Shown here one piece after another: positions 45,074 to 53,748 of a stretch of DNA of 64,000 nt; the stretch's first letter is position 1; each line of letters opens with the position of its first letter. The position numbers and the translations under genes were made by a program. The notes beneath the pieces were generated by a model that made no database searches, was not told the DNA's origin, and saw only the letters and a program-made list of their open reading frames with translations. The stretch is from positions 1 through 64,000 of the forward strand of contig CBIHOF010000024.1 of NCBI GenBank assembly GCA_966211955.1. Direction: 5' to 3'. Source of the stretch: Albitalea sp966211955 (GTDB lineage Bacteria > Pseudomonadota > Gammaproteobacteria > Burkholderiales > Burkholderiaceae_C).

Positions 45074-45916
45074 TCAGCCGAGTGCGGCCCGCAGTGCCGG
45101 CGCTTCGGACCCGAAGGCATACACGTCCATGCCCAGGACGCCGAAGGTCACGCTGTCGTGCAGGCGGATCGCGGCGTTGTCGCGCCCACCTGCACCGGCC
45201 GCCACGAACCACGGCAGCAAGTGCTCGTCGGTCGGGTGCATGTCCACCGCATGCGGCGCCAGGCGGCGATAGTCCATCAGTGCCGTCCAGTCGCGCGCCT
45301 CGCTCTTCGCTTGCATCCACCCCCGGAAGGCTGCGCTCTCGGCAATCTCCGGCTTGTCGGGGTTGCCGCGCAGGCCGTCGGCAAAGACGCGCCGCAGGTT
45401 GTGCGTGATGCTGCCGGTGCCCAGCACCAGCACGCCCTCATTGCGCAAGGGCGCCAGCGCCTCGCCCAGCGCGAACTGCGCGGCAGGCGGCTGCGACGGC
45501 ACGAAGGCCACCGGCACGATCGGCACGTCGGCCGCGGGGTAGACGTACTTCAGCGCCGTCCAGATGCCATGGTCCAGCCCGCCCTGCGGCAGCGAATGCG
45601 CGCCGATGCCTGCTTGCGCCAGCAGCTCGACCACCCGCTTCGCCGTCGCCGGAGAACCGGGCGCGTCATAGCGCATCTGGTTGAGCCGCGGGTCGAAGCC
45701 GCCGAAGTCGTAGATGGCGTGGTGCTGGTCGCCCGCCAGCACCACCGGCTCGCGCGCGGTGGTGTGGGCCGAGGCGACGACGATGGCCTTCGGGCGGCCG
45801 AAGGCGAGGTCGATCGCCGGGCCCAGCGTGGGCATGAAGGCGCCAGCCGCGCCCGGCTCGAGCGCGATCATGGGTGAGCCGTGGGAGACGAAGATCGAGG
45901 GCAGCGGGGTGTTCAT
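45074..45916 (-). CDS. DodA-type 4,5-DOPA/aromatic ring dioxygenase (YgiD-like)
   Basis: A 280-residue class III extradiol dioxygenase of the LigB/YgiD group. Likely metal-binding His residues lie in SIFVSHGSPMIAL, VVASAHTTAREP and GGLDHGIWTALKYVYP, and GTGSITHNLRR and HPTDEHLLPWFVAAGA are family blocks. It probably cleaves a catechol-like substrate with O2; members have DOPA 4,5-dioxygenase activity in vitro, but the physiological substrate is generally unknown. No aromatic degradation genes are nearby. Confidence 0.87.
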   Translation of the reverse strand: MNTPLPSIFVSHGSPMIALEPGAAGAFMPTLGPAIDLAFGRPKAIVVASAHTTAREPVVLAGDQHHAIYDFGGFDPRLNQMRYDAPGSPATAKRVVELLAQAGIGAHSLPQGGLDHGIWTALKYVYPAADVPIVPVAFVPSQPPAAQFALGEALAPLRNEGVLVLGTGSITHNLRRVFADGLRGNPDKPEIAESAAFRGWMQAKSEARDWTALMDYRRLAPHAVDMHPTDEHLLPWFVAAGAGGRDNAAIRLHDSVTFGVLGMDVYAFGSEAPALRAALG

Positions 45917-45952
45917 ACTTCCATTGAATCACCCGCCGCCGACCGCGTCGTT

Positions 45953-47185
45953 CTAAGGGTTTGCAGCCAGCGCTGAAGCGCCCTGAAGCACGCCGTCGGC
46001 CCGGAACATCGCCTTGATGCCGCGCACCGCCTGGCGGATGCGCGATTCGTTCTCGATCAGCGCGAAGCGCACGAAGCCGTCGCCGTAGTCACCAAAGCCG
46101 ACACCAGGCGACACGCACACCTTCGCCTTGGCCAGAAGCTGCTTGGCAAACTCCAGCGAACCCAGTGCCCGGTAAGGCTCGGGGATGCGTGCCCAGATGT
46201 ACATCGAGGCGCGCGGCACGTCGACCTTCCAGCCGGCTTCGTGCAACCCCTTGCACAGCACGTCGCGGCGGCTCTGGTAACCGGCGGCGATGTCCTTCAC
46301 GCATTGCTGGTCGCCTTCGAGCGCGGCGATGGCCGCCACCTGCATGGGGGTGAAGGTGCCGTAGTCGTGGTAACTCTTGATGCGCGCGAGCGCCGAGACC
46401 AGCTCGGCATTGCCCACCATGAAGCCGATGCGCCAGCCCGCCATGTTGTAGCTCTTGGACATGGTGAAGAACTCCACCGCGTGGTCCCGGGCGCCGGGCA
46501 CCTGCATGATCGACGGCGCCTTCCAGCCGTCGAACACGATGTCGGCATACGCGAGGTCATGCACGACGAGGATGTCGTGCTGCTTGGCGAGCGCGATGAC
46601 CCGCTCGAAGAAATCCAGCTCCACGCACTGCGCCGTCGGGTTGGACGGGAAGCCGAAGATCATCATCTTCGGCTTGGGGTGGCTCGTGCGGATCGTGCGT
46701 TCGAGCTCGGCGAAGAAGTCGACGTCGGGCGTGTTGGGCACCGAGCGCACGTCGGCGCCGGCGATCACCGCGCCCCAGATGTGGATCGGGTAGCTCGGGT
46801 TGGGCACGAGCACCGTGTCGCCGCGGTCGAGCGTGGCGAGCATGAGGTGCGACAGGCCCTCCTTGGAGCCGATCGTGACGATGGCTTCGGTCTCGGGGTC
46901 GATGTCCACGGCGTAGCGGTCGCGGTACCAGTGCGAGATCGCCCGGCGCAGCCGCGGGATGCCCTTGGAGGTGGAGTAGCCGTGCGTCTCCGGCCGCTGG
47001 GCGACTTCGACAAGCTTGGCGACGATGTGCGGCGGCGTGGCCCCGTCGGGGTTGCCCATGCTCATGTCGATGATGTCTTCGCCACGGCGGCGCGCCGCGG
47101 CACGCAGTTCGGCGGTGATGTTGAAGACGTACGGGGGGAGGCGATCGATGCGCGCAAAGCGGCGCTTGCCATCGGTGGCAGACAT
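45953..47185 (-). CDS. alaC: PLP-dependent aminotransferase (AlaC-like)
   Basis: A 410-residue class I aminotransferase. The PLP-binding Lys is in FTMSKSYNMAGWRIGFMVGN, with GSKEGLSHLMLA and GFPSNPTAQCVELDFFE upstream. RFARIDRLPPYVFNITAELR and DIIDMSMGNPDGATPPHIV are typical of AlaC, the glutamate-pyruvate transaminase that makes alanine. The start at 47185 follows AAGGAAAT. In many Burkholderiales this gene stands next to homoserine dehydrogenase and threonine synthase genes; here it stands alone, diverging from a TPR protein gene. Confidence 0.88.
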   Translation of the reverse strand: MSATDGKRRFARIDRLPPYVFNITAELRAAARRRGEDIIDMSMGNPDGATPPHIVAKLVEVAQRPETHGYSTSKGIPRLRRAISHWYRDRYAVDIDPETEAIVTIGSKEGLSHLMLATLDRGDTVLVPNPSYPIHIWGAVIAGADVRSVPNTPDVDFFAELERTIRTSHPKPKMMIFGFPSNPTAQCVELDFFERVIALAKQHDILVVHDLAYADIVFDGWKAPSIMQVPGARDHAVEFFTMSKSYNMAGWRIGFMVGNAELVSALARIKSYHDYGTFTPMQVAAIAALEGDQQCVKDIAAGYQSRRDVLCKGLHEAGWKVDVPRASMYIWARIPEPYRALGSLEFAKQLLAKAKVCVSPGVGFGDYGDGFVRFALIENESRIRQAVRGIKAMFRADGVLQGASALAANP

Positions 47186-47375
47186 GCAGATTTCCTTGAA
47201 CGTGAGCGCCCGGAACCGTCCGAGCGACGTGACCCGCACCTTGCGTGCGAGACGGCGCATGCTAGTGGCGAATGCGCGATTCGTCCAGCGTGTGATGCAT
47301 GCGGAATAAACCATGGCCGTCGCGCGTAACCTTGGCATCAAGGGCTGCGCGCCCGATCTTCCGGAGACTGACACG

Positions 47376-47855
47376 ATGAAATTGCATGCACGAATCCTTG
47401 GGGCCGCGGCTCTGGCGCTGGCTGGTGGTGTCTTCGCCGCGGGCGGTGGTGGTGGCGGAGGCAGCAGCGGCGGCCCCAGCGCCATCGAGGACCCGTTGAT
47501 CACCTCCGTCAAGGCGGCCATTGCCAAGAAGGATTGGCTGGGCGCGCAGTCCCAGCTCAAGAAGGCGCTGGCCGACAGCCCGAACAACGCGGACTATCAC
47601 AACCTGCTGGCCTACACGACGCGCAAAGGCCCGAACCCGGACATGGACCTTGTCTTCAAGGAATACAACGAGGCCTTGCGCATCAACCCCAAGCACAAGG
47701 GCGCGCATGAGTACATCGGCGAGGCGTACTTGCAGGTGGGCGACCTGGCGAAGGCGAAGGAGCATCTGGCGGCGCTGAACAAGATCTGCTTTTTTGGGTG
47801 CGAGGAGTACAGCGACCTGAAGAAGGAAGTGTCGGAGTACGAGGCAAAGAAATAG
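47376..47855 (+). CDS. Exported TPR-repeat protein
   Basis: A 159-residue protein with a signal peptide of about 22 residues (ending VFAA), a Gly/Ser-rich spacer (GGGGGGGSSGGPSA), then about two to three tetratricopeptide units (AIAKKDWLGAQSQLKKALAD, FKEYNEALRINPKHKGAHEY, YLQVGDLAKAKEHLAALNKI). A cysteine pair (CFFGC) lies near the C-terminus. The ATG at 47376 is chosen because the signal peptide starts there; an upstream in-frame start gives no export signal. It is probably a periplasmic protein-interaction factor of unknown partner. Confidence 0.75.
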   Translation: MKLHARILGAAALALAGGVFAAGGGGGGGSSGGPSAIEDPLITSVKAAIAKKDWLGAQSQLKKALADSPNNADYHNLLAYTTRKGPNPDMDLVFKEYNEALRINPKHKGAHEYIGEAYLQVGDLAKAKEHLAALNKICFFGCEEYSDLKKEVSEYEAKK

Positions 47856-47897
47856 GGCCCCCCAGTCGCTGCGCTCCTGCCCCCGAGGGGCGCCACC

Positions 47898-47925
47898 CAG
47901 CGGACCGGCGGAGCCGGATCCGCGG
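47898..47925. repeat. Second copy of the dispersed GGACCGGC repeat
   Basis: This intergenic block reads CAGCGGACCGGC-GG-AGCCGGATCCGC and is nearly identical to the segment inside the mshO leader (13301-13328, opposite strand). Its core is palindromic (CCGGCnnAGCCGG). It sits 43 bases after the TPR gene within a 140-base gap, where it could form a hairpin. Confidence 0.6.
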
Positions 47926-47995
47926 GCGTGGCTGGAAGAGCGCTTTGCTGCGCTCGCTGGGAGGCGCCGATCCTGGCGGCGGTATAACCCGTGTC

Positions 47996-50545
47996 ATGGA
48001 CACCGCCCCCCTTCGCCCCGCCTCCCTCTGGCACCTTGCCTGGCGCCAGCTCGGCCGGGATTTCCGCGCGGGTGAACTGCGCTTGCTGATGGTGGCCGTG
48101 ACCTTGGCCGTCGCCGCGTTGAGTGCCGTCGGCTTCTTCGCCGACCGCATCAACCATGGCCTGGCGCGTGATGCGCGACAACTGCTCGGGGGCGACGCGA
48201 TCATCGCGAGCGACCAGCCGGCGCCTGCGGCCTTCGCCGACAAGGCCCGCGAGCTGGGCCTCACCGTCGCGACCACCGCCACCTTCCCGAGCATGGGCCG
48301 CGCGCCCGACGACAAGGGCGGCGCGTCGCGGCTCGTTGGTGTCAAAGCGGTGAGCGCGGGCTACCCTTTGCGTGGGCAGTTGCGCCTGCGCGCCGGCACC
48401 GAGGCGGCCGAGACGAGCGTGTCCCGCGCGCCCGATGCCGGCACCGTGTGGGTCGATGCTTCGCTGCTCGATGCGCTCAGCCTGAAGATCGGCGATTCGC
48501 TGCTGCTGGGCGACGCCACCTTGCGCATCGCGCAGATCATCGTCATCGAGCCCGACCGCGGTGCCGGCTTCACCAGCTTCGCGCCGCGCGTGATGCTCAA
48601 CCAGTCAGACCTCGCCGCCACCGGCCTCGTGCAACCGGCCAGCCGTGTCAGCTACCGCATCGCCGTCGCATCGCCCGCCGGCAACGACGATGCGGTGCGT
48701 GACTTCACCAACTGGTCCGAGGCGCAGATCAAGAGCCAGGGCCTGCGCGGCACGCGCGTCGAATCGTTCGCGTCGGGCCGGCCGGAGATGCGCCAGACGC
48801 TCGACCGGGCCGAGAAGTTCCTCAACCTCGTGGCGCTGCTCGCGGCGTTGCTCGCTGCGGTCGCAGTGGGCATCGCGTCACGCGACTTCGCCGGCGGGCA
48901 CCTGGACGACTGCGCCATGCTGCGCGTTCTCGGTCAGTCGCAGCGCAGCATCGCCTTGCAGTACTTCGTGGAGTTCACGCTGGTCGGCCTCATCGCAAGC
49001 ATCGCGGGCGTCGCGCTCGGCTTCTCGGTGCACTACGCCTTCGTGTGGCTGCTCGCGGGGCTGGTCGATGCGGCCTTGCCCGCACCCACCGCCTGGCCCG
49101 GCTTCTTCGGCGTGGGCGTGGGCTTCACCTTGCTGATGGGCTTCGGCTTGCCACCGGTGCTGCAGCTGTCGCGCGTGCCGCCGCTGCGCGTCATCCGCCG
49201 CGACGTGGGCGCACTCAAGCCGGCGTCCATCGCGGTGCTGGCCGCCGGCACCATCGGCTTCACGGCCTTGCTGCTGTCGGTGTCGCCGGACTTGAAGATG
49301 GGCCTGATCGCAGTGGGCGGTTTCGCGGCCGCCATTGCGCTATTCGCGCTGCTCAGCTGGGTGGCGGTGCACATCCTGCGGCGCGCCGTGCCCGAAGCCC
49401 GCGCGCCGCGCTGGCTGGTGCTGGCCACCCGTCAGATCGCGGCGCGGCCCGGCTTCGCGGTGCTGCAGGTGTCGGCGCTGAGCGTGGGCCTGCTCGCGCT
49501 GGTGCTGCTCGTGCTCTTGCGCACCGACCTCATCAGCAGCTGGCGCCAGGCCACGCCGCCCGATGCGCCCGACCGCTTCGTCATCAACATCCAGCCCGAG
49601 CAGGGCGATCCTTTCCGCCACGCGCTGGACGCGGGCGGCGTGAAGAAGTACGACTGGTACCCGATGATCCGCGGCCGGCTGGTGGCGATCAACGGCAAGA
49701 ACGTGTCGCCCGAGGACATGGCCGACGAGCGCGCCAAGCGCCTCGTGGACCGCGAGTTCAACCTGAGCCACGCATCCGCGCTGCCCGAGCACAACCTCTT
49801 GAGCGGCGGACGCTGGACGGCCGACGAGCCCGATGCGCTGAGCGTGGAAGAGGGCCTCGCGCAGACGCTCGGCCTGAAGCTCGGCGATCGCCTTCGCTTC
49901 GACATCGGCGGGCAGCTGGCCGAAGGGCGCATCACCAGCCTGCGCAAGGTCGACTGGAGCTCGATGCGCGTCAACTTCTTCGTGATGTTTCCGACCGCGC
50001 GGATGAAGGACGTGCCCGTCACCTACATCGCCGCCTTCCGGGCGCCGGCCAAGGCGGGCTTCGACAACGCCTTGAGCCGGGAGTTTCCGAACATCACCAA
50101 CATCGATGTCTCGGCATCCATCGGCCAGATCCAGCGCGTGCTTGACCAGGTCATCCGCGCAGTGGAGTTCCTCTTCGGCTTCACGCTCGCCGCCGGGCTG
50201 GTGGTGCTGTTCGCGGCGGTGACGGCCACGCGTGAATCGCGTGCGCGCGAGTTCGCGGTGATGCGCGCGATGGGCGCGAGTGGCCGGCTGCTCGCGCAGG
50301 TGCAGCGGGCGGAGCTGCTTGGCGTCGGCGCGCTGGCCGGCGTGCTTGCATCCATCGCCGCCATGGCTGTGGGCTGGGCGCTGGCGAAGTACGCCTTCGA
50401 GTTCAGCTGGAATGCATCGCCCTTCGTGCCCCTGGCCGGCGGCGTGGCGGGTGCCCTGCTGGCGTTGGCGGCAGGGTGGTGGGGCTTGCGCGAGGTGTTG
50501 CGCAGGCCGGTGGTGGAAACCTTGCGCAGTGCGTCGCAGGAATGA
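47996..50545 (+). CDS. Large FtsX-like ABC permease (YbbP family)
   Basis: An 849-residue membrane protein with an N-terminal transmembrane helix (about 28-48), a large periplasmic domain, a central membrane bundle (about 275-500) with two FtsX domains, a second periplasmic domain, and a final FtsX domain from about 715 (FLFGFTLAAGLVVLFAAVTA, then REFAVMRAMGASGRLLAQVQ). This is the YbbP layout. YbbP normally works with the ATPase YbbA, with TesA encoded nearby; no such ATPase gene is adjacent here. It may extract a lipid or lipoprotein from the inner membrane. The ATG at 47996 precedes the basic leader of the first helix. Confidence 0.85.
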   Translation: MDTAPLRPASLWHLAWRQLGRDFRAGELRLLMVAVTLAVAALSAVGFFADRINHGLARDARQLLGGDAIIASDQPAPAAFADKARELGLTVATTATFPSMGRAPDDKGGASRLVGVKAVSAGYPLRGQLRLRAGTEAAETSVSRAPDAGTVWVDASLLDALSLKIGDSLLLGDATLRIAQIIVIEPDRGAGFTSFAPRVMLNQSDLAATGLVQPASRVSYRIAVASPAGNDDAVRDFTNWSEAQIKSQGLRGTRVESFASGRPEMRQTLDRAEKFLNLVALLAALLAAVAVGIASRDFAGGHLDDCAMLRVLGQSQRSIALQYFVEFTLVGLIASIAGVALGFSVHYAFVWLLAGLVDAALPAPTAWPGFFGVGVGFTLLMGFGLPPVLQLSRVPPLRVIRRDVGALKPASIAVLAAGTIGFTALLLSVSPDLKMGLIAVGGFAAAIALFALLSWVAVHILRRAVPEARAPRWLVLATRQIAARPGFAVLQVSALSVGLLALVLLVLLRTDLISSWRQATPPDAPDRFVINIQPEQGDPFRHALDAGGVKKYDWYPMIRGRLVAINGKNVSPEDMADERAKRLVDREFNLSHASALPEHNLLSGGRWTADEPDALSVEEGLAQTLGLKLGDRLRFDIGGQLAEGRITSLRKVDWSSMRVNFFVMFPTARMKDVPVTYIAAFRAPAKAGFDNALSREFPNITNIDVSASIGQIQRVLDQVIRAVEFLFGFTLAAGLVVLFAAVTATRESRAREFAVMRAMGASGRLLAQVQRAELLGVGALAGVLASIAAMAVGWALAKYAFEFSWNASPFVPLAGGVAGALLALAAGWWGLREVLRRPVVETLRSASQE

Positions 50546-51000
50546 ACAACACGATGAAACGAGACGGGATGCCAGAACTTCAGATCACCAACGACCGCGC
50601 GGCGCTGGACCTGCCGCTGATCCATCGCTTCCTGAGCGAGACATCGAGCTGGGCGCGCGGCATCGGCTTCGACACCGTGAAGCGATCCATCGAGCATTCG
50701 CTGTGCTTCGGCGGCTTCATCGATGGCCGGCAGATCGCCTTCTGCCGCGTCATCACCGACGGCGCGACCTTCGCCAACCTCGTCGATGTGTTCGTGCTGC
50801 CCGAACACCGCGGGCAAGGGCACAGCAAGACGCTGATGCAGGCGGTGATGGCACACCCCGACCTGCAAGGCCTGCGACGCTTCACGCTCGCCACCGGTGA
50901 CGCCCACGGCCTGTATGCGCAGTTCGGCTTCACGCCGCCGCTGCGCCCGCAATCGCTGATGGAGCGCTACTTTCCTGATCTCTACACGCAAGGTGCATGA
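50542..51000 (+). CDS. GNAT-family N-acetyltransferase
   Basis: A 152-residue GNAT protein. HRFLSETSSWARGIGFDTVK is the family opening, then CFGGFIDGRQIAFCRVITDG and LVDVFVLPEHRGQGHSKTLM (motif A, acetyl-CoA), ending YAQFGFTPPLRPQSLMER. The pattern matches small cytosolic GNATs of unknown substrate. Its first ATG overlaps the stop of the FtsX-like permease (ATGA); later ATGs at 50554 and 50569 are possible. A second acetyltransferase follows after four bases. Confidence 0.8.
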   Translation: MNNTMKRDGMPELQITNDRAALDLPLIHRFLSETSSWARGIGFDTVKRSIEHSLCFGGFIDGRQIAFCRVITDGATFANLVDVFVLPEHRGQGHSKTLMQAVMAHPDLQGLRRFTLATGDAHGLYAQFGFTPPLRPQSLMERYFPDLYTQGA

Positions 51001-51004
51001 GGGC

Positions 51005-51565
51005 ATGCCAAACCACGTGAACGCTGAGCCCGCCGCGTTCGACACCGACCGCCTGCGCCTTCGCCAGTGGAAGGACAGCGACCGCGCGCCGTATGCGGCC
51101 ATGAATGCCGACCCGCGTGTGATGGCGTATTTCCTGTCCGTGCAGTCGCGCGAAACGAGCGATACATCGATCGATGCGTGGTCCGCAGCCATCGCCGCCG
51201 ACGGCTTCGGCAACTGGGCGGTGGAAGTGCGCGAAACGGGCGAGTTCATCGGCTTCACGGGCTTGAGCGTTCCCAAGCGTGCCTTGCCTTTCATGCCTTG
51301 CGTCGAAATCGGCTGGCGGCTCGCGGCGCCACACTGGGGCCGCGGCTACGCGAGCGAGGCAGCTCGGCGGGCGTTGCAGATCGGCTTCGAAAAATTCGGT
51401 CTCGACGAGATCGTGTCCTTCACGTCCGTCGTGAACCTGCGATCGCGTGCCGTGATGGAACGCATCGGCATGCACAACGCCCACGCAGACTTCGAGCATC
51501 CGGCGCTACCGGTCGGGCATCCGTTGCGGCCGCATTGCTTGTACCGCATCGGGCGGCCGCGGTAG
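51005..51565 (+). CDS. RimJ/RimL-like N-acetyltransferase
   Basis: A 186-residue acetyltransferase of the RimJ/RimL group. FDTDRLRLRQWKDSDRAPYA opens the domain, EIGWRLAAPHWGRGYASEAA is motif A, and VNLRSRAVMERIGMHNAHAD is motif B. The sequence after it (HPALPVGHPLRPHCLYRIGR) is conserved in this subfamily. The ATG at 51005 follows GAGGGC; a GTG four codons upstream overlaps the previous gene. It may be co-transcribed with the two genes before it. The substrate is unknown. Confidence 0.85.
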   Translation: MPNHVNAEPAAFDTDRLRLRQWKDSDRAPYAAMNADPRVMAYFLSVQSRETSDTSIDAWSAAIAADGFGNWAVEVRETGEFIGFTGLSVPKRALPFMPCVEIGWRLAAPHWGRGYASEAARRALQIGFEKFGLDEIVSFTSVVNLRSRAVMERIGMHNAHADFEHPALPVGHPLRPHCLYRIGRPR

Positions 51566-51583
51566 TCGTCTCGACACCGCCCC

Positions 51584-51618
51584 CATGAGGTAGCGCTCCT
51601 CGAAAGTTGCTACCCATG
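51584..51618. promoter_or_regulatory. Inverted repeat upstream of the orphan ribbon-helix-helix gene
   Basis: CATGAGGTAGC (51584-51594) and GCTACCCATG (51609-51618) form an imperfect inverted repeat with a 14-base spacer. The half-site GGTAGC/GCTACC also occurs in the toxin-antitoxin operator at 2243-2266. It lies 92 bases before the ribbon-helix-helix start codon and could be its binding site. This is a symmetry-based guess. Confidence 0.3.
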
Positions 51619-51710
51619 ACCCTCTCCCAACTACAAACTTTGAGGCTGTTCACCCCCACCGTTTGACGCGATCGTCTTGCCTTGGACCAATCATTCAAGG
51701 AGGACACTCG

Positions 51711-52010
51711 ATGGCCGAACGGTATCCCACCAGCTTGAAGCTTGACGCTTCGCTGAAGCTGAGGGTGCAGCGTCTTGCGCTGACGCATGGACGAACGGCG
51801 CATGGCTTGTTGTGCGATGCCATTCGCGCGTTCGTGGAGCAGGAGGAGCAGCGGCTCGCGGCGCAGGCAGCGGCGTCACCTGGGGTGGCCGTCAATCCCG
51901 AGCCCCACGCTGAGCGCCACAACGAACCCCGCCTTCATGAGGCGAGCCATGACGCAAGCGGTAGCACCGCCAGCCAACCCGCCGACGCGGGCGACGCCGG
52001 TAGCGCCTAG
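51711..52010 (+). CDS. Orphan ribbon-helix-helix-like DNA-binding protein
   Basis: A 99-residue protein. MAERYPTSLKLDASLKLRVQ and the following RLALTHGRTAHGLLCDAIRA match the strand-helix-helix layout of CopG-type repressors. The C-terminal half (from about residue 50) is low in complexity and rich in Ala, His, Glu, Ser and Asp. A perfect Shine-Dalgarno (AAGGAGG) supports the ATG at 51711. No toxin gene is adjacent: an acetyltransferase precedes it and a chemoreceptor gene converges on it. A GNAT partner is conceivable because some toxins are acetyltransferases, but the upstream one lacks that look. Confidence 0.65.
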   Translation: MAERYPTSLKLDASLKLRVQRLALTHGRTAHGLLCDAIRAFVEQEEQRLAAQAAASPGVAVNPEPHAERHNEPRLHEASHDASGSTASQPADAGDAGSA

Positions 52011-52021
52011 CCGCGCGGCGC

Positions 52022-53569
52022 TCACGCCACCGCGTCGAGCTTGAACACGCTCACGACCTGCGCCAGCTTGCTGGCCTGGTCCTTCAGGCTTTCCGCGGCA
52101 GCGGCGCTCTGTTCGACGAGCGAGGCGTTCTGCTGGGTCATCTGGTCGAGTTGAACGACCGACTGGTTGACCTGGCCGATGCCGTCGCTCTGCTCGGACG
52201 ACGCGGCGGTGATCTCGCCAATGATGTCCGTCACGCGTTGCACGGAGTTCACGATCTCCTGCATCGTCGCGCCGGCGTCCGCCACGAGCTTGGAGCCGGA
52301 TTCGACCTTGTCGACGCTCGCGCCGATCAGGCCCTTGATTTCCTTGGCCGCTTCGGCACTGCGCTGCGCGAGGTTGCGCACCTCGCCCGCCACCACTGCG
52401 AAGCCGCGGCCCTGCTCGCCGGCGCGGGCGGCTTCGACGGCTGCGTTCAGCGCCAGGATGTTGGTCTGGAAGGCGATGCCATCGATCACGCCGATGATGT
52501 CGCTGATCTTCTTGGACGATGAGTTGATCTCGTCCATGGTGCTCACGACTTGCGAGACCACCTGGCCGCCGCGAGCCGCCACTTCGGCGGCGGACGACGC
52601 GAGCTGGTTGGCCTGGCGGGCGGAGTCCGCGCTTTGCTTGACGGTGCCCGTCAGCTGCTCCATCGAGGACGCGGCCACCTGCAGGTTGGAGGCCGTCTGC
52701 TCGGTGCGCGCGCTCAGGTCCTGGTTGCCCGAGGCAATCTCGGCGCTGGCGGTGTTGATGCTGTCGGCGCCGGTGCGCACCTCACCCACCATGCGGGCGA
52801 GCGATTCGCCCATGTGGTGCAGCGAGCGCAGCACGTCACCGATCTCGTCGTGGCGCTGCGTGTCGATGCGAATCGTGAGGTCGCCTTCGCCGATGGCGTG
52901 CGCGACCTTCACGACCTGCTTGAGCGGGTTGCAGATGGTGCGCTGCAGGTACCAGGTGCCCAGGGCCACGAGTCCGATGATGAAGCCCATCACGCCGGAC
53001 ACGAGATAGACGGTGCGCATGCGCTCGGCGCCGGATTTGTCACGCAGGGCGCGCGCGCCTTGCTCGTGCATGCTGGTCAGCGCCTGCTGCGCGGCCAGCA
53101 TGGCGGCGAGGGCGGGGCGGGCCACGTCTTTCACCTGCGCTTGCGCTTCGGCCTGCTGGCCGGCAGTCTTCTGTTCCTGGGCACGGGCGACTGCATCGGC
53201 GAAGGCCTTTTGCTGCGTGCCGATGGCGGCGAGCGCGGCTTGTTCTTCAGCGCTCGCGGCGCTGGCTTCGAGCTTCTTGCGGATTTCGGCCATGCGCTCG
53301 GCGGTGGCTTCGGTCTCGGGCTTGAGCTGGTCGGCGAGGGCAGCATCGCTGCTCAGCGCGGAGGCGATGGAGCGCGCGGCGTTGGCTTCGGCCAGGCCCA
53401 TCCAGCGGGCGCTGAGTTCAAGGCGCGTCTGCTGTTCGGATTGCTCAGCCGTGGCGGCGGCCTGCAGTTTGCTGGTGCGCAGGGCGGAAGTGGTCGACAT
53501 GACGACCAGCACCACGCCGAGCGAAATCGCAGGAAGCCAGAGCTTGGTGGCGAGAGTGAGGTTTTTCAT
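52022..53569 (-). CDS. Methyl-accepting chemotaxis protein 1 (four-helix-bundle sensor)
   Basis: A 515-residue chemoreceptor. TM1 lies at about 11-30, a helical Ala/Glu/Gln-rich periplasmic four-helix-bundle-type domain at 31-190, TM2 at about 190-212 and HAMP at 213-265. The signalling domain follows, with hairpin tip EQGRGFAVVAGEVRNLAQRS. It ends VVSVFKLDAVA and has no CheR-binding pentapeptide. The signalling region shares a stretch of more than 200 identical bases with receptor 3 (from about 52300 and 56446). The ligand is unknown. It is the last gene of the minus-strand chemotaxis set. Confidence 0.93.
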   Translation of the reverse strand: MKNLTLATKLWLPAISLGVVLVVMSTTSALRTSKLQAAATAEQSEQQTRLELSARWMGLAEANAARSIASALSSDAALADQLKPETEATAERMAEIRKKLEASAASAEEQAALAAIGTQQKAFADAVARAQEQKTAGQQAEAQAQVKDVARPALAAMLAAQQALTSMHEQGARALRDKSGAERMRTVYLVSGVMGFIIGLVALGTWYLQRTICNPLKQVVKVAHAIGEGDLTIRIDTQRHDEIGDVLRSLHHMGESLARMVGEVRTGADSINTASAEIASGNQDLSARTEQTASNLQVAASSMEQLTGTVKQSADSARQANQLASSAAEVAARGGQVVSQVVSTMDEINSSSKKISDIIGVIDGIAFQTNILALNAAVEAARAGEQGRGFAVVAGEVRNLAQRSAEAAKEIKGLIGASVDKVESGSKLVADAGATMQEIVNSVQRVTDIIGEITAASSEQSDGIGQVNQSVVQLDQMTQQNASLVEQSAAAAESLKDQASKLAQVVSVFKLDAVA

Positions 53570-53648
53570 TTCGGTTCTTTGGGACTGCTGTGCGGGCCAA
53601 ACTGGAAGGGGATAGGACGGGCGTGCGAAATAACGGCGCGGCTTGTGG

Positions 53649-53706
53649 CTTCGACAGGCTCAGCCCGAACGGGATTGCACTCCCGATCACCCTGAGCGTG
53701 TCGAAG
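53649..53706. terminator. Inverted repeat downstream of the first cheW copy
   Basis: CTTCGACAGGCTCAG (53649-53663) and CTGAGCGTGTCGAAG (53692-53706) pair at 14 of 15 positions across a 28-base spacer. This is the GACAGGCTCAG-type dispersed repeat seen in many Burkholderiales, here lying 43 bases after the cheW stop on the minus strand. It may end or trim the cheW transcript before receptor 1. Confidence 0.5.
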
Positions 53707-53748
53707 GGCGGGCTCCGCCCGAACGGATCGGGCGGACGCCGTGACCGC

